Assembly (NCBI RefSeq): GCF_002251855.1
Contig: NZ_NOXW01000021.1
Span: 1-64,000 of the forward strand
Direction of reading: 5' to 3'
Length of the DNA: 64,000 nucleotides
From: Rhodoferax sp. TH121
GTDB taxonomy: Bacteria > Pseudomonadota > Gammaproteobacteria > Burkholderiales > Burkholderiaceae_C
Positions 51,871 through 61,864 of this stretch are shown here, in pieces. Below the pieces are notes generated by a model. It did not search any database. It was not told the DNA's origin and saw nothing but the letters and a program-made list of their open reading frames with translations. Made by a program: the position numbers and the translations under genes. Within the stretch, counting starts at the first letter, position 1. Every line of letters starts with the position of its first letter.

Positions 51871-51952
51871 AAGCAGGGCTTGGGTGCCTTGCGTAGGTAA
51901 AGGAGGAGCCCGTAGGGCGGGGGACACGCAGCAGGGTGTCCAAGCCCTGCTT
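51871..51952 (+). repeat. Family 2 palindromic element, copy D
   Basis: Arms 51871-51883 (AAGCAGGGCTTGG) and 51940-51952 (CCAAGCCCTGCTT) flank the forward core GTAGGTAAAGGAGGAGCCCG then TAGGGCGGGGGACACG. It forms an outward-facing pair with copy C, as copies A and B do near metG. Confidence 0.85.
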
Positions 51953-52004
51953 GATGCCGGCGAAAGAAATGCCTCCGATCAATCATCCAAAAAGTACAGA
52001 CGTA

Positions 52005-52031
52005 AAAAAGCCCGCACAGGGCGGGCTTTTT
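52005..52031 (-). terminator. Terminator of the rpmB-rpmG operon
   Basis: AAAAAGCCCGC-ACAGG-GCGGGCTTTTT, an 11-bp stem. Read on the minus strand, it ends in a U-run 20 bases after the rpmG stop. Confidence 0.93.
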
Positions 52032-52050
52032 GGGACCAGAAGAAGCTGAA

Positions 52051-52221
52051 TTACTTCAGTTTCATTTCCTTGTAGTCCACATGCTTGCGAGCAACGGGAT
52101 CAAATTTCTTGATCAGCATTTTCTCGGGCATGGTTTTCTTGTTCTTGTCGGTCGTGTAGAAGTGACCAGTACCAGCTGTGGATTCCAGCTTGATTTTTTC
52201 GCGTCCGCCTTTGGTTGCCAT
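52051..52221 (-). CDS. rpmG: 50S ribosomal protein L33
   Basis: A 56-residue protein, [20 protein letters not shown] through [20 protein letters not shown] and on to [11 protein letters not shown]. It is the cysteine-free form of L33, which does not bind zinc. AAGGAG is upstream of the ATG. It follows rpmB by 13 bases, the standard order. Confidence 0.97.
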   Translation of the reverse strand: MATKGGREKIKLESTAGTGHFYTTDKNKKTMPEKMLIKKFDPVARKHVDYKEMKLK

Positions 52222-52234
52222 GGTGCTCTACTCC

Positions 52235-52468
52235 TTAAGCTTGACCACGTGCGCGCAGATCGGCGAGCACAGAATCGATACCGTTCTTGTCGATCAGACG
52301 CAGACCGGCGTTGGAAATGCGCAGACGCACCCAGCGGTTTTCGCTCTCGACCCAGAAACGGCGGTATTGCAGGTTCGGCAGGAACCGGCGCTTGGTTTTG
52401 TTGTTGGCGTGGGAAACATTGTTCCCGACCATGGGGCCTTTGCCCGTAACTTCACATACGCGTGCCAT
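52235..52468 (-). CDS. rpmB: 50S ribosomal protein L28
   Basis: A 77-residue protein starting [20 protein letters not shown], with [20 protein letters not shown] and [15 protein letters not shown]. Only one Cys (Cys5) is present in the N-terminal motif, so zinc binding is not expected. The frame is open for 13 more codons upstream but the [10 protein letters not shown] start is the conserved one. First gene of the rpmB-rpmG operon. Confidence 0.97.
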   Translation of the reverse strand: MARVCEVTGKGPMVGNNVSHANNKTKRRFLPNLQYRRFWVESENRWVRLRISNAGLRLIDKNGIDSVLADLRARGQA

Positions 52469-52655
52469 GTGGACACTCCGATATAAACGGTTTTCACTGA
52501 CGATCAAAACGGTTTGAAAAACAAACCAGCCCGATCTCGCTCAAACCTCACCTCGCCATGAAAAGGGGTGGCGGTAACCCCCCGCCAAGGTCATTGGCGG
52601 AACTGTTGCGCTCCTTGCAAAAGGACAAGCCCCTCACGGGGCGAACGCAGCAAAG
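52469..52655 (-). promoter_or_regulatory. Long structured leader of rpmB
   Basis: About 190 bases between the predicted promoter and rpmB. It contains hairpin-forming stretches (CCCC-TCAC-GGGG; GGTGGCGGTAACC against GGTTACCGCCACC in the same segment; GCCAAGGTCATTGGC). It could hold ribosomal-protein feedback control, but no known L28 leader motif is identified. Confidence 0.35.
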
Positions 52656-52661
52656 CCTTGG

Positions 52662-52691
52662 ATTATAGCTGTTTTGGCCATGAGGCCGCAA
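52662..52691 (-). promoter_or_regulatory. Sigma-70 promoter for rpmB-rpmG
   Basis: On the minus strand a consensus -10 TATAAT (RC of 52662-52667) lies 18 bases from TTGCGG (RC of 52686-52691), a moderate -35. It overlaps the region immediately after the trxB stop. Confidence 0.6.
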
Positions 52692-52696
52692 AGTGC

Positions 52697-53770
<1,074 letters not shown>

Positions 53771-53785
53771 TCAGGAAGCAGACCA

Positions 53786-54460
53786 ATGGCAATGCTGAGC
53801 AACCAGGAATTGATACGCAGAGTGCCCCTGTTTGCCATGCTTACTTCCGCAGAGGCGGACTCTTTGGCCGCCAATGTGGCCAAGGCGCGCATCAAACGCG
53901 GCTCCCATGTGGTGGAGCAGGGCAAAAATTCCAACGCCTTGTTCCTCATATTGACGGGGCGGGCGCATGTCGTCATGACGGACAGCAAAGCCCGTGAAGT
54001 GATTGTGGCCACGCTCAAGGCAGGTGACTACATTGGTGAAATGAGTCTGATTGACAACGCGGCACATTCGGCGACAGTGGTAGCTGACACGCAAATGGAT
54101 GTGCTGGTGTTGGGGCGTGAAGACTTCACCCGCTGCGTGGGTGAAAACGCAGCTATCGCATCGGCGGTGATGCGTGGATTGGTGCAGCGCTTGCGCAGTG
54201 CCGACCAGAAAATTGCTTCCTTGGCGTTGATGGGGGTGTATGGTCGCGTGGCCAATGTGCTCTTGGATGCTGCGGAGCCCAATGAGGACGGCGCATTGCT
54301 GATTCGCGAGAAAATCTCACGCTTGGACCTCGCCAAAATGGTGGGAGCATCCCGAGAGATGGTGAGCCGCGTCATGAAGGACTTTGAAGACCAGGGCTTT
54401 GTGACGACGCTCAAAGAGGGTGGCCTGCGGGTATGGGAGCGCCGCTCCAAGCCGCGCTAG
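53786..54460 (+). CDS. Crp/Fnr family transcriptional regulator
   Basis: A 224-residue regulator with an N-terminal cyclic-nucleotide-binding-like domain (about 10-130, with GKNSNALFLILTGRAHVVMT and GEMSLIDNAAHSATVVA, where the phosphate-binding loop would be) and a C-terminal winged helix (ISRLDLAKMVGASREMVSRV). It lacks the N-terminal cysteines of Fnr, so it does not carry the oxygen-sensing cluster. The Glu and Ala of GEMSLID-x-A-HSATVVA partly match a cyclic-nucleotide pocket. It is divergent from trxB and 45 bases upstream of ftsK. Effector unknown. Confidence 0.9.
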   Translation: MAMLSNQELIRRVPLFAMLTSAEADSLAANVAKARIKRGSHVVEQGKNSNALFLILTGRAHVVMTDSKAREVIVATLKAGDYIGEMSLIDNAAHSATVVADTQMDVLVLGREDFTRCVGENAAIASAVMRGLVQRLRSADQKIASLALMGVYGRVANVLLDAAEPNEDGALLIREKISRLDLAKMVGASREMVSRVMKDFEDQGFVTTLKEGGLRVWERRSKPR

Positions 54461-54505
54461 GCCATTGCCGTATTGTTAGCTGCTGGTGAAGTGCCAGCGA
54501 AATAA

Positions 54506-56827
54506 ATGACCTACTCACTGCATACATTGAATTCTTCTCCGCAGGAGGCGTCTCGTCCTGCATCGGGCGCTGCACGCTTCGTCAATGAAATCGCTCTGGT
54601 GGCGGGTTTTGTGGTTTTGCTGCTGTGGTTGATCGCCCTGTTGAGTTATTCGCCGCAAGACCCGGCTTGGTCCACTTCGGGCAACGGCATGGCCATGCAC
54701 AACCAGGTGGGCCGCTTGGGTGCGTGGATGGCGGATGTGAGCTATTTCGTGCTGGGCTTTTCGGTCTGGTGGTGTGTGGCTGCGGGTTGGCGTGCTTGGC
54801 TTGCCTTGCTGGCCAGCCGCTTGCGGGGTGAGGGGGGGGGGGCTGCCGGCCCCGCAGGTTTGCGGCGCAGCGCGTGGACGGCAGGTCTCGGCCTGTTGCT
54901 GTTGTTGTGTGCCAGTACCTCGCTGGAGTGGGCTCGCCTTTACCGTCTGGAGTCTTTTTTACCGGGCAGCAGTGGTGGCGCATTGGGGCAACTTGTAGGG
55001 CCCTGGGCGCTGCGTTGGTTGGGTTTTGCCGGTGCGGGCTTGGTTGCGATTGCGTTAGGCGTGCTGGGTTCGGCGATGGTCTTTGGGTTCTCTTGGACAC
55101 GCACGGCCGAGCGCATTGGTGCCCATTTGGACTCGTTGTTGGAGTCCCGCCGCGAGAAGCGCGAAGAGGCTCAAGACCGTGAGTTGGGTCAGTTGGCGGT
55201 GCGCGAACGTGAAGAAGTGTTCCTGGAGGAGCGCGAGGAAGAGGTGATTCATCACCCCACGCCGGTGCTGATTGAGCCTGTCATCGTGGAGCCGCCACGC
55301 AGCGAGCGCGTAGCCAAGGAGCGCCAGAAGCCGCTGTTCGTGGAAATGCCCGACAGCAAGCTGCCGCAAGTTGATCTGCTGGACGGTGCCCAGCTGCGCC
55401 AGGAAACCGTGGCGCCTGAGACGCTGGAAATGACCAGCCGTATGATCGAGAAAAAGCTCAAGGACTTTGGCGTGGAGGTGCGCGTCGTGCTGGCCCAACC
55501 CGGCCCGGTGATCACGCGCTACGAGATCGAGCCCGCCACGGGTGTCAAGGGATCGCAGATTGTAGGCTTGGCCAAAGACTTGGCGCGTTCGCTGAGCCTG
55601 GTGTCCATCCGCGTTGTGGAGACCATTCCCGGCAAGAACTACATGGCGTTAGAGCTGCCCAATGCCAAGCGCCAAAGCATCAAGCTGTCCGAGATTCTGG
55701 GTTCGCAGGTCTATAACGAGGCCAAGTCCCTGTTGACCATGGGTCTGGGCAAAGACATTGTGGGCAACCCCGTGGTGGCTGACCTCGCCAAGATGCCACA
55801 CGTGCTGGTGGCCGGTACCACCGGCTCGGGCAAATCCGTCGGTATCAACGCCATGATCTTGTCCTTGCTCTACAAGGCCGAGGCGCGCGATGTTCGCCTG
55901 CTGATGATCGACCCCAAGATGCTGGAAATGTCGGTTTACGAAGGTATTCCGCACCTGCTGGCGCCGGTGGTGACGGATATGAAACAGGCTGCGCACGGCC
56001 TGAACTGGTGTGTGGCCGAGATGGAGAAACGCTACAAACTGATGAGCAAGATGGGTGTGCGCAACCTGGCTGGCTTTAACACCAAGATCGACGACGCCAA
56101 GTCCAAAGGCGAGTTCATCTACAACCCGTTTAGTCTGACGCCCGAGAGCCCCGAGCCGCTGAACCGCCTGCCGCACATTGTGGTGGTGATCGACGAGCTG
56201 GCCGACCTGATGATGGTGGTGGGCAAGAAGATCGAAGAGTTGATCGCCCGCCTGGCGCAGAAGGCCCGCGCCGCTGGTATTCACCTGATTCTGGCCACTC
56301 AGCGCCCCAGCGTGGATGTGATCACGGGTCTGATCAAGGCCAATATTCCGACCCGCATTGCCTTTCAGGTGAGCAGCAAGATCGACAGTCGCACCATCTT
56401 GGACCAAATGGGTGCCGAAGCCCTGCTGGGCATGGGTGACATGCTTTACATGGCCAGCGGAACCGGCCTGCCTATTCGCGTGCACGGGGCGTTTGTCAGT
56501 GACGAAGAAGTGCACCGCGTGGTGAGCTACCTCAAGAGCCAGGGCGAGCCCGACTACATTGAGGGCGTGCTGGAAGGCGGCACGGTGGATGGTGAGGATG
56601 GCCCTGGCGGCGAAGATGGAGGCGGTGAAAAGGACCCTATGTACGACCAGGCCGTGGAAGTGGTGCTGAAGAACCGCAAGGCCAGCATCTCGCTGGTGCA
56701 GCGCCATCTGAAGATTGGCTACAACCGCGCCGCGCGGCTGGTGGAAGACATGGAAAAGGCCGGACTGGTCAGCGCCATGAGCGGTAGCGGCCAGCGTGAC
56801 ATCTTGGTTCCCGCGCGCAATGAGTAA
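54506..56827 (+). CDS. ftsK: DNA translocase FtsK
   Basis: A 773-residue septal DNA pump of chromosome segregation. Four N-terminal membrane segments (about residues 30-55, 75-110, 130-148, 165-195) are followed by a fairly short charged linker (about 200-290), and the motor with Walker A GTTGSGKS near 437-444 and Walker B-type [14 protein letters not shown]. The gamma winged-helix domain (about 710-768, [20 protein letters not shown]) reads the KOPS sequence and activates XerCD. A run of 11 G lies at 54832-54842 in the membrane region. The stop precedes the lolA start by 4 bases. Confidence 0.96.
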   Translation: MTYSLHTLNSSPQEASRPASGAARFVNEIALVAGFVVLLLWLIALLSYSPQDPAWSTSGNGMAMHNQVGRLGAWMADVSYFVLGFSVWWCVAAGWRAWLALLASRLRGEGGGAAGPAGLRRSAWTAGLGLLLLLCASTSLEWARLYRLESFLPGSSGGALGQLVGPWALRWLGFAGAGLVAIALGVLGSAMVFGFSWTRTAERIGAHLDSLLESRREKREEAQDRELGQLAVREREEVFLEEREEEVIHHPTPVLIEPVIVEPPRSERVAKERQKPLFVEMPDSKLPQVDLLDGAQLRQETVAPETLEMTSRMIEKKLKDFGVEVRVVLAQPGPVITRYEIEPATGVKGSQIVGLAKDLARSLSLVSIRVVETIPGKNYMALELPNAKRQSIKLSEILGSQVYNEAKSLLTMGLGKDIVGNPVVADLAKMPHVLVAGTTGSGKSVGINAMILSLLYKAEARDVRLLMIDPKMLEMSVYEGIPHLLAPVVTDMKQAAHGLNWCVAEMEKRYKLMSKMGVRNLAGFNTKIDDAKSKGEFIYNPFSLTPESPEPLNRLPHIVVVIDELADLMMVVGKKIEELIARLAQKARAAGIHLILATQRPSVDVITGLIKANIPTRIAFQVSSKIDSRTILDQMGAEALLGMGDMLYMASGTGLPIRVHGAFVSDEEVHRVVSYLKSQGEPDYIEGVLEGGTVDGEDGPGGEDGGGEKDPMYDQAVEVVLKNRKASISLVQRHLKIGYNRAARLVEDMEKAGLVSAMSGSGQRDILVPARNE

Positions 56828-56831
56828 ACCC

Positions 56832-57464
56832 ATGATCAAACAAATTGCTCTTATTTTGATAGCTGCTTGCGCAATGTCTGCAGGGGCCGGGGGGCTGGAA
56901 AGCCTGGAAAATTTCGTCAAGACGGTGAAGAGCGGCAAGGCCGAGTTTTCGCAGGTAGTGACCTCGCCCGCCAAGGAAGGGCAGGTCGCGCGCAGCAAAG
57001 TGTCCAGTGGCAGTTTCGAATTTGCGCGGCCCAGCCGCTTCAAATTCATCTACAAAAAACCGTTCGAGCAGACCATCGTGGCCGATGGCCAGACCCTGTG
57101 GCTGTATGACGTGGACTTGAACCAGGTCACCGCGCGCAAGCAGGCCAGCGCTTTGGGCTCCACGCCCGCTGCGCTGATTGCTGCGGCGCCCGACCTCAAG
57201 GCCCTGCAAGCCGATTTTGCGCTGGCCGATGCGCCCGACAAGGACGGTTTGCAGTGGGTACAGGGCACGCCCAAGGCCAAAGACAGCCAGTTGCAACTGG
57301 TGCGCGTGGGCTTCAAGCAAGACCAGTTGGCCGTGCTGGAGATTTTGGATAGCTTCGGCCAGCGCTCTGTGCTGAGCTTTGTGGGTTTCCAGCCCAATGC
57401 TGCGCTGGACGCGGGCACCTTTCAGTTCAAGCCGCCCGCCGGCGCAGACGTGGTTCGCCAGTAA
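56832..57464 (+). CDS. lolA: Outer-membrane lipoprotein carrier LolA
   Basis: A 210-residue periplasmic chaperone that carries lipoproteins from LolCDE to LolB. The signal peptide is MIKQIALILIAACAMSAGAG with likely cleavage after AGA or SAG. The mature part has SLENFVKTVKSGKAEFSQVV, FEFARPSRFKFIYKKPFEQT and QTLWLYDVDLNQVTARK, typical of LolA. The signal peptide is encoded by a family 1 repeat (TTATTTTGATAGCTGCTTGC). The start at 56832 is preferred to the ATG at 56820 that overlaps ftsK. Confidence 0.93.
   Translation: MIKQIALILIAACAMSAGAGGLESLENFVKTVKSGKAEFSQVVTSPAKEGQVARSKVSSGSFEFARPSRFKFIYKKPFEQTIVADGQTLWLYDVDLNQVTARKQASALGSTPAALIAAAPDLKALQADFALADAPDKDGLQWVQGTPKAKDSQLQLVRVGFKQDQLAVLEILDSFGQRSVLSFVGFQPNAALDAGTFQFKPPAGADVVRQ
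56845..56892 (+). repeat. Family 1 repeat in the lolA signal peptide, copy 12
   Basis: TGCTCTTATTTTGATAGCTG then CTTGCGCAATGTCTGCAGGG. The copy encodes the hydrophobic core of the signal peptide (IALILIAACAMSAG). The remaining conserved parts of the family (CCACGAGGGCTAGAGGCC) are absent. Confidence 0.7.
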
Positions 57465-57475
57465 CCGCTGCGACC

Positions 57476-58771
57476 ATGGCTGCTGCACCTTCCAAACACC
57501 AACCCCTGGCCGAACTGCTGCGCCCCAAGTCGCTGGGTGAGGTGATTGGCCAGCAGCACCTGCTGGGGGATGGTATGGCGCTGCGTCTGGCCTTCGAGTC
57601 GGGCCAGCCGCACAGCTGCATCCTCTGGGGGCCGCCAGGCGTGGGCAAGACCACGATTGCGCGGCTTATGGCCGATGCGTTTGATGCGCAGTTCATCACC
57701 ATCAGCGCTGTGCTGGGAGGCATGAAGGACATCCGCGAGGCGGTCGAGCAGGCCCAACTGGCGCGGGACGGGTTGGAGCAGCGCCGCACCATCGTGTTTG
57801 TGGACGAAGTGCACCGGTTCAACAAAAGCCAGCAAGATGCCTTTTTGCCGCATGTGGAGAGTGGCCTGTTCACCTTCATCGGCGCCACTACCGAGAATCC
57901 ATCGTTCGAGGTGAACTCCGCGCTGTTGTCACGCGCGGCGGTCTATGTGTTGCAGCCGCTGGATGCTGACAATTTAAAGCAAATAGTGCATCGAGCCCAG
58001 GTGGAATCTGCGCTACCAGCTATCGAAACCATAGCGATTGATCGCCTTGTCGCCTACGCCGATGGTGACGCCCGGCGCCTACTTAACACGTTGGAGACGC
58101 TGACCGTTGCGGCGGTACAAGAGAAGGTGAGTGAGATCACCGACGTCTGGTTGCTCAAGGTGCTGGGTGAGCGCATGCGCCGCTATGACAAGGGTGGCGA
58201 GCAGTTCTACGACACCATCTCTGCGCTGCACAAGAGCGTGCGTGGTTCGGACCCGGATGCCTCGCTCTATTGGTTTGTGCGCATGCTCGATGGCGGCGCC
58301 GAACCGCGCTACATGGCGCGCCGCCTGATCCGTATGGCTGCGGAGGACATTGGCCTGGCCGACCCACGCGCCCTGCGCCTGGCGCTGGACGCAGCCGATG
58401 TGTACGAACGCCTGGGCAGCCCCGAGGGCGAGCTGGCCCTGGCCGAATGCGTCGTTTATTTGGCAGTGGCGCCTAAATCCAATGCGGTCTACAAGGCCTT
58501 TAACGAGGTCAAGGCCTTTGTTAAAAAGGACGGCACCCGTCCTGTCCCCATGCATTTGCGCAATGCGCCCACCAAGCTCATGAAGGAGCTCGATTACGGC
58601 AAGGGCTACCGCTACGCGCATGATGAAGAAGATGGCTTCGCCGCAGGAGAGCGCTATCTTCCAGATGGAATGCCTGATACGCAGTTTTACCGACCCGTGG
58701 AGCGGGGGCTGGAGATTCGTATCAGTGAGAAGCTGCGCGATCTCAAAGCGCGTAATCAGAAGGCCAGCTAA
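57476..58771 (+). CDS. rarA: Replication-associated recombination protein RarA
   Basis: A 431-residue AAA+ ATPase of the RarA/MgsA/WRNIP1 family, acting at stalled forks. N-terminal LAELLRPKSLGEVIGQQHLL, Walker A GPPGVGKTT (about 52-60), Walker B VFVDEVHRFNKSQQ, sensor 1 GATTENPSFEVNSALLSR and the C-terminal tetramerisation domain with RRLIRMAAEDIGLADPRAL are all present. A degenerate family 1 repeat spans about residues 175-187 (ESALPAIETIAID). Follows lolA by 11 bases, the conserved order ftsK-lolA-rarA. Confidence 0.96.
   Translation: MAAAPSKHQPLAELLRPKSLGEVIGQQHLLGDGMALRLAFESGQPHSCILWGPPGVGKTTIARLMADAFDAQFITISAVLGGMKDIREAVEQAQLARDGLEQRRTIVFVDEVHRFNKSQQDAFLPHVESGLFTFIGATTENPSFEVNSALLSRAAVYVLQPLDADNLKQIVHRAQVESALPAIETIAIDRLVAYADGDARRLLNTLETLTVAAVQEKVSEITDVWLLKVLGERMRRYDKGGEQFYDTISALHKSVRGSDPDASLYWFVRMLDGGAEPRYMARRLIRMAAEDIGLADPRALRLALDAADVYERLGSPEGELALAECVVYLAVAPKSNAVYKAFNEVKAFVKKDGTRPVPMHLRNAPTKLMKELDYGKGYRYAHDEEDGFAAGERYLPDGMPDTQFYRPVERGLEIRISEKLRDLKARNQKAS
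57999..58036 (-). repeat. Degenerate family 1 repeat inside rarA, copy 13
   Basis: AGGTGGAATCTGCGCTACCA then GCTATCGAAACCATAGC. It resembles the reverse of the repeat (GGAATNTGCGCAAGCAGCTATCNAAA) and is lower in GC than the flanking rarA sequence. Weak, but the third in-frame case. Confidence 0.45.
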
Positions 58772-58884
58772 TAGTGCATGAAATGCGCGAAGAGTTGCCA
58801 AATCGGCATGGCACTCAAGGGTAAACCCACCCCGCCACCCCAAGACCGGGGAATCCGACCCCGCTAGAATCCCGGCACCGCTTT

Positions 58885-58919
58885 AGCCTGCGACGCCGGT
58901 GAACCTGACGTGGCAGGCT
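58885..58919 (+). promoter_or_regulatory. Hairpin in the liv operon leader
   Basis: AGCCTGC at 58885-58891 pairs with GCAGGCT at 58913-58919. TAGAAT at 58865-58870 upstream is a possible -10 with no clear -35. The leader 58871-58995 has two more small hairpins (AACAC-CACCA-GTGTT; ACGGCC-AC-GGCCGT). Confidence 0.4.
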
Positions 58920-58995
58920 TATTGCTTTCGATGGTCTAACACCACCAGTGTTGACGGCCACGGCCGTTCGCACACAAGAACAACGGAGTTTTCTT

Positions 58996-59925
58996 ATGGA
59001 TATTTTGATACAGCAGATCATCAATGGTCTGGTGTTAGGTAGCATGTACGCGCTCATCGCGCTGGGCTACACGATGGTCTACGGCATCATCAACCTGATC
59101 AACTTTGCCCACGGCGAAGTGGTGATGGTCGGTGCCCTCACCAGCTGGACCATGATCGGCCTCATGCAGGAAGGTATGCCCGGCACTCCCGGCTTCATCA
59201 TCCTTTTCTTGGCCCTCATCATTGCTTGTGTGGTCGCTGCTACGCTCAACTTTGTGATTGAGAAGGTGGCTTACCGCCCCTTGCGCAATAGTCCCAAGCT
59301 GGCCCCCCTGATCACTGCCATCGGCATGTCCATCCTGCTGCAGACGCTGGCCATGATCATCTGGAAGCCCAACTACAAGTCCTATCCCACACTATTGCCC
59401 AACACACCTTTTGACGTGGCAGGTGCGGTGATTACGCCCACCCAGGTCATGATTTTGGGCGTGACGGCTGTGTCTTTGGCACTGCTGATGTGGCTGGTGA
59501 ACTACACCAAGCTGGGCCGCGCTATGCGCGCTACGGCCGAAAACCCACGTGTTGCAGGTCTGATGGGCGTGAAGCCTGACATGGTGATTTCTGCCACCTT
59601 CATTATTGGTGCTGTGTTGGCGGCCATTGCCGGTGTGATGTACGCCTCCAACTACGGCACAGCGCAGCATGCCATGGGCTTCTTGCCAGGCCTGAAGGCC
59701 TTCACCGCTGCGGTTTTTGGTGGGATCGGTAACTTGGCAGGCGCTGTGGTGGGTGCCCTGTTGCTGGGCCTGATTGAGTCCATTGGCGCTGGTTACATCG
59801 GCGCCTTGACAGGTGGAGTTTTGGGCAGTCACTACTCCGACATCTTTGCCTTCATCGTTCTGATCATCGTGTTGACACTGCGCCCCTCCGGCTTGCTGGG
59901 TGAGCGTGTAGCCGATCGTGCTTAA
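58996..59925 (+). CDS. livH: Branched-chain amino acid ABC permease LivH
   Basis: A 309-residue inner-membrane permease. The N-terminus MDILIQQIINGLVLGSMYAL and the following LGYTMVYGIINLINFAHGEV are the LivH signature. GLKAFTAAVFGGIGNLAGAV carries the ATPase-coupling loop. It is the first gene of livHMGF, with CGGAG 9 bases before the ATG. No substrate-binding protein gene adjoins it. Confidence 0.95.
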   Translation: MDILIQQIINGLVLGSMYALIALGYTMVYGIINLINFAHGEVVMVGALTSWTMIGLMQEGMPGTPGFIILFLALIIACVVAATLNFVIEKVAYRPLRNSPKLAPLITAIGMSILLQTLAMIIWKPNYKSYPTLLPNTPFDVAGAVITPTQVMILGVTAVSLALLMWLVNYTKLGRAMRATAENPRVAGLMGVKPDMVISATFIIGAVLAAIAGVMYASNYGTAQHAMGFLPGLKAFTAAVFGGIGNLAGAVVGALLLGLIESIGAGYIGALTGGVLGSHYSDIFAFIVLIIVLTLRPSGLLGERVADRA

Positions 59926-59938
59926 GGAGACCCAACAC

Positions 59939-61024
59939 ATGAATTCTCAAAAACGACTGATCACCATGTTTGTGGCCGCTGCAGGTCTGCTGATCCTGCC
60001 GCTTGTTTTGCAAGGTTTTGGCAACGCCTGGGTGCGCATTGCTGACATGGCGCTGCTGTTTGTGCTGCTGTCCTTGGGCCTGAACATCGTGGTTGGCTAT
60101 GCCGGCCTGTTGGACCTGGGTTACGTCGCGTTCTTCGCCATTGGTGCCTACATGTTTGGTCTGATGGCTTCGCCCCATTTGCCGGAGACTTTCCCCGCTA
60201 TTGCCGCTATGTTCCCCAATGGTCTTCATACGCCGCTGTGGGTGGTGATTCCGCTGGCGGCCGCACTGGCTGGCGTTCTCGGCATCTTGCTGGGGGCCCC
60301 TACGTTGCGTTTGCGCGGTGACTACCTGGCCATCGTGACCCTGGGTTTTGGCGAAATCATCCGCGTCTTCCTGAACAACCTGGATCATCCAGTCAACATC
60401 ACCAACGGCCCCAAGGGGATTGGTCAGATTGATGCGATTCAGTTCTTTGGCATTAGCCTTGGCAAGCGGCTCAACATCGCTGGGTTTGAGCTGCCCTCGG
60501 TGACGCTTTACTACTACCTGTTCCTGACCCTGGTGGTGGTGAGCGTGATCATTTGCCATCGCCTGGAACTGTCTCGCGTGGGTCGCGCCTGGATGGCGAT
60601 TCGTGAAGACGAAATTGCTGCCAAAGCCATGGGTATCAATACCCGCAACGCCAAGCTGCTGGCCTTCGGCATGGGCGCCACTTTTGGTGGTGTTTCTGGT
60701 GCCATGTTTGCCGCCTTCCAGGGCTTCATCTCCCCCGAATCCTTCAGCCTGATGGAGTCCGTGATGATTGTGGCCATGGTGGTACTCGGCGGTGTGGGGC
60801 ATTTGCCCGGTGTGGTGCTTGGCGCCATCCTGCTGGCGGCGCTACCTGAAGTGCTGCGCTACGTGGCGGGCCCGTTGCAGGCCATGACCGGTGGCCGTCT
60901 GGACGCCTCCATCCTGCGCCAGTTGCTGATCGCCCTGGCCATGATCACGGTGATGCTCTTGCGTCCGCGCGGCCTGTGGCCTGCACCTGAACACGGCAAG
61001 TCTTTGCAAAGCGCCAAAACCTGA
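59939..61024 (+). CDS. livM: Branched-chain amino acid ABC permease LivM
   Basis: A 361-residue permease with the LivM pattern: a hydrophobic start, LSLGLNIVVGYAGLLDLGYV, FAIGAYMFGLMASP and a loop GMGATFGGVSGAMFAAFQGF that precedes the coupling helix. AAGGAG lies 9 bases before the ATG. It follows livH by 13 bases. Confidence 0.94.
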   Translation: MNSQKRLITMFVAAAGLLILPLVLQGFGNAWVRIADMALLFVLLSLGLNIVVGYAGLLDLGYVAFFAIGAYMFGLMASPHLPETFPAIAAMFPNGLHTPLWVVIPLAAALAGVLGILLGAPTLRLRGDYLAIVTLGFGEIIRVFLNNLDHPVNITNGPKGIGQIDAIQFFGISLGKRLNIAGFELPSVTLYYYLFLTLVVVSVIICHRLELSRVGRAWMAIREDEIAAKAMGINTRNAKLLAFGMGATFGGVSGAMFAAFQGFISPESFSLMESVMIVAMVVLGGVGHLPGVVLGAILLAALPEVLRYVAGPLQAMTGGRLDASILRQLLIALAMITVMLLRPRGLWPAPEHGKSLQSAKT

Positions 61025-61032
61025 ACCTTGCA

Positions 61033-61064
61033 GGGCAGCCCCGCGCGAGCCTTGGCGGCTGCCC
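61033..61064 (+). promoter_or_regulatory. Intercistronic hairpin, livM-livG
   Basis: GGGCAGCC at 61033-61040 pairs with GGCTGCCC at 61057-61064 in the 60-base gap between livM and livG. There is no T-run. It may set the ratio of ATPase to permease messages. Confidence 0.45.
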
Positions 61065-61084
61065 TCCACTGAATGGAATCCAAC

Positions 61085-61855
61085 ATGACAGATACAGTAT
61101 TGAACGTCTCCGGCGTTTCCAAGCGGTTTGGTGGTTTGCAAGCCCTTAGCGATGTCGGCATCAAAATTGAGCGTGGTCAGGTCTATGGCCTGATCGGACC
61201 CAACGGCGCAGGCAAGACCACCTTCTTCAACGTGCTGACCGGGCTCTACACGCCTGACAGCGGCAAGTTTGAGTTGGCCGGTAAAGCCTACCAGCCCACT
61301 GCCGTGCACACGGTGGCCAAGGCCGGTATCGCCCGCACCTTCCAGAACATCCGTTTGTTCGCCGAAATGACGGCGCTGGAAAACGTGATGGTGGGGCGTC
61401 ACATCCGCACCCACTCCGGTTTGTTGGGGGCGGTGTTCCGCACCCCGGGCTTCAAGGCCGAAGAAATCGCGATTGCCAAGCGTGCCCAAGAATTGCTGGA
61501 CTATGTGGGCATTGGCAAGTTTGCCGACTACAAGGCCCGTACCCTGAGCTATGGCGACCAGCGCCGCCTGGAAATCGCCCGCGCGCTGGCGACCGACCCG
61601 CAGCTGATTGCTCTGGACGAGCCGGCCGCCGGCATGAACGCCACCGAAAAGGTCATGTTGCGCGAGCTGATTGACCGCATTCGCAACGACAACCGCACCA
61701 TCTTGCTGATCGAACACGATGTGAAGCTGGTGATGGGCCTGTGTGACCGCGTGACAGTGCTGGATTACGGCAAGCAGATTGCCGAAGGCACCCCCGCCGA
61801 AGTACAGAAGAACGAAAAAGTGATTGAGGCCTACTTGGGCACGAGCGGCCACTAA
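61085..61855 (+). CDS. livG: Branched-chain amino acid ABC ATPase LivG
   Basis: A 256-residue ABC ATPase. Walker A GPNGAGKTT (about 41-49), signature LSYGDQRRLEIARAL and Walker B LIALDEPAAGMN, with H-loop EHD. The QNIRLFAEMTALENVMVGRH stretch is typical of LivG. The start at 61085 is preferred to the ATG at 61073, because the usual N-terminus follows it. Confidence 0.94.
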   Translation: MTDTVLNVSGVSKRFGGLQALSDVGIKIERGQVYGLIGPNGAGKTTFFNVLTGLYTPDSGKFELAGKAYQPTAVHTVAKAGIARTFQNIRLFAEMTALENVMVGRHIRTHSGLLGAVFRTPGFKAEEIAIAKRAQELLDYVGIGKFADYKARTLSYGDQRRLEIARALATDPQLIALDEPAAGMNATEKVMLRELIDRIRNDNRTILLIEHDVKLVMGLCDRVTVLDYGKQIAEGTPAEVQKNEKVIEAYLGTSGH

Positions 61856-61864
61856 GGAAACAGC

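Noticed and set aside
55649..57049. Long open minus-strand frames opposite ftsK/lolA, fdhF (21448-22938) and the liv genes (60842-62269).
   Set aside because: These are shadows of real genes in high-GC DNA. Their translations are rich in His, Gly, Ala and Gln and match no protein pattern.
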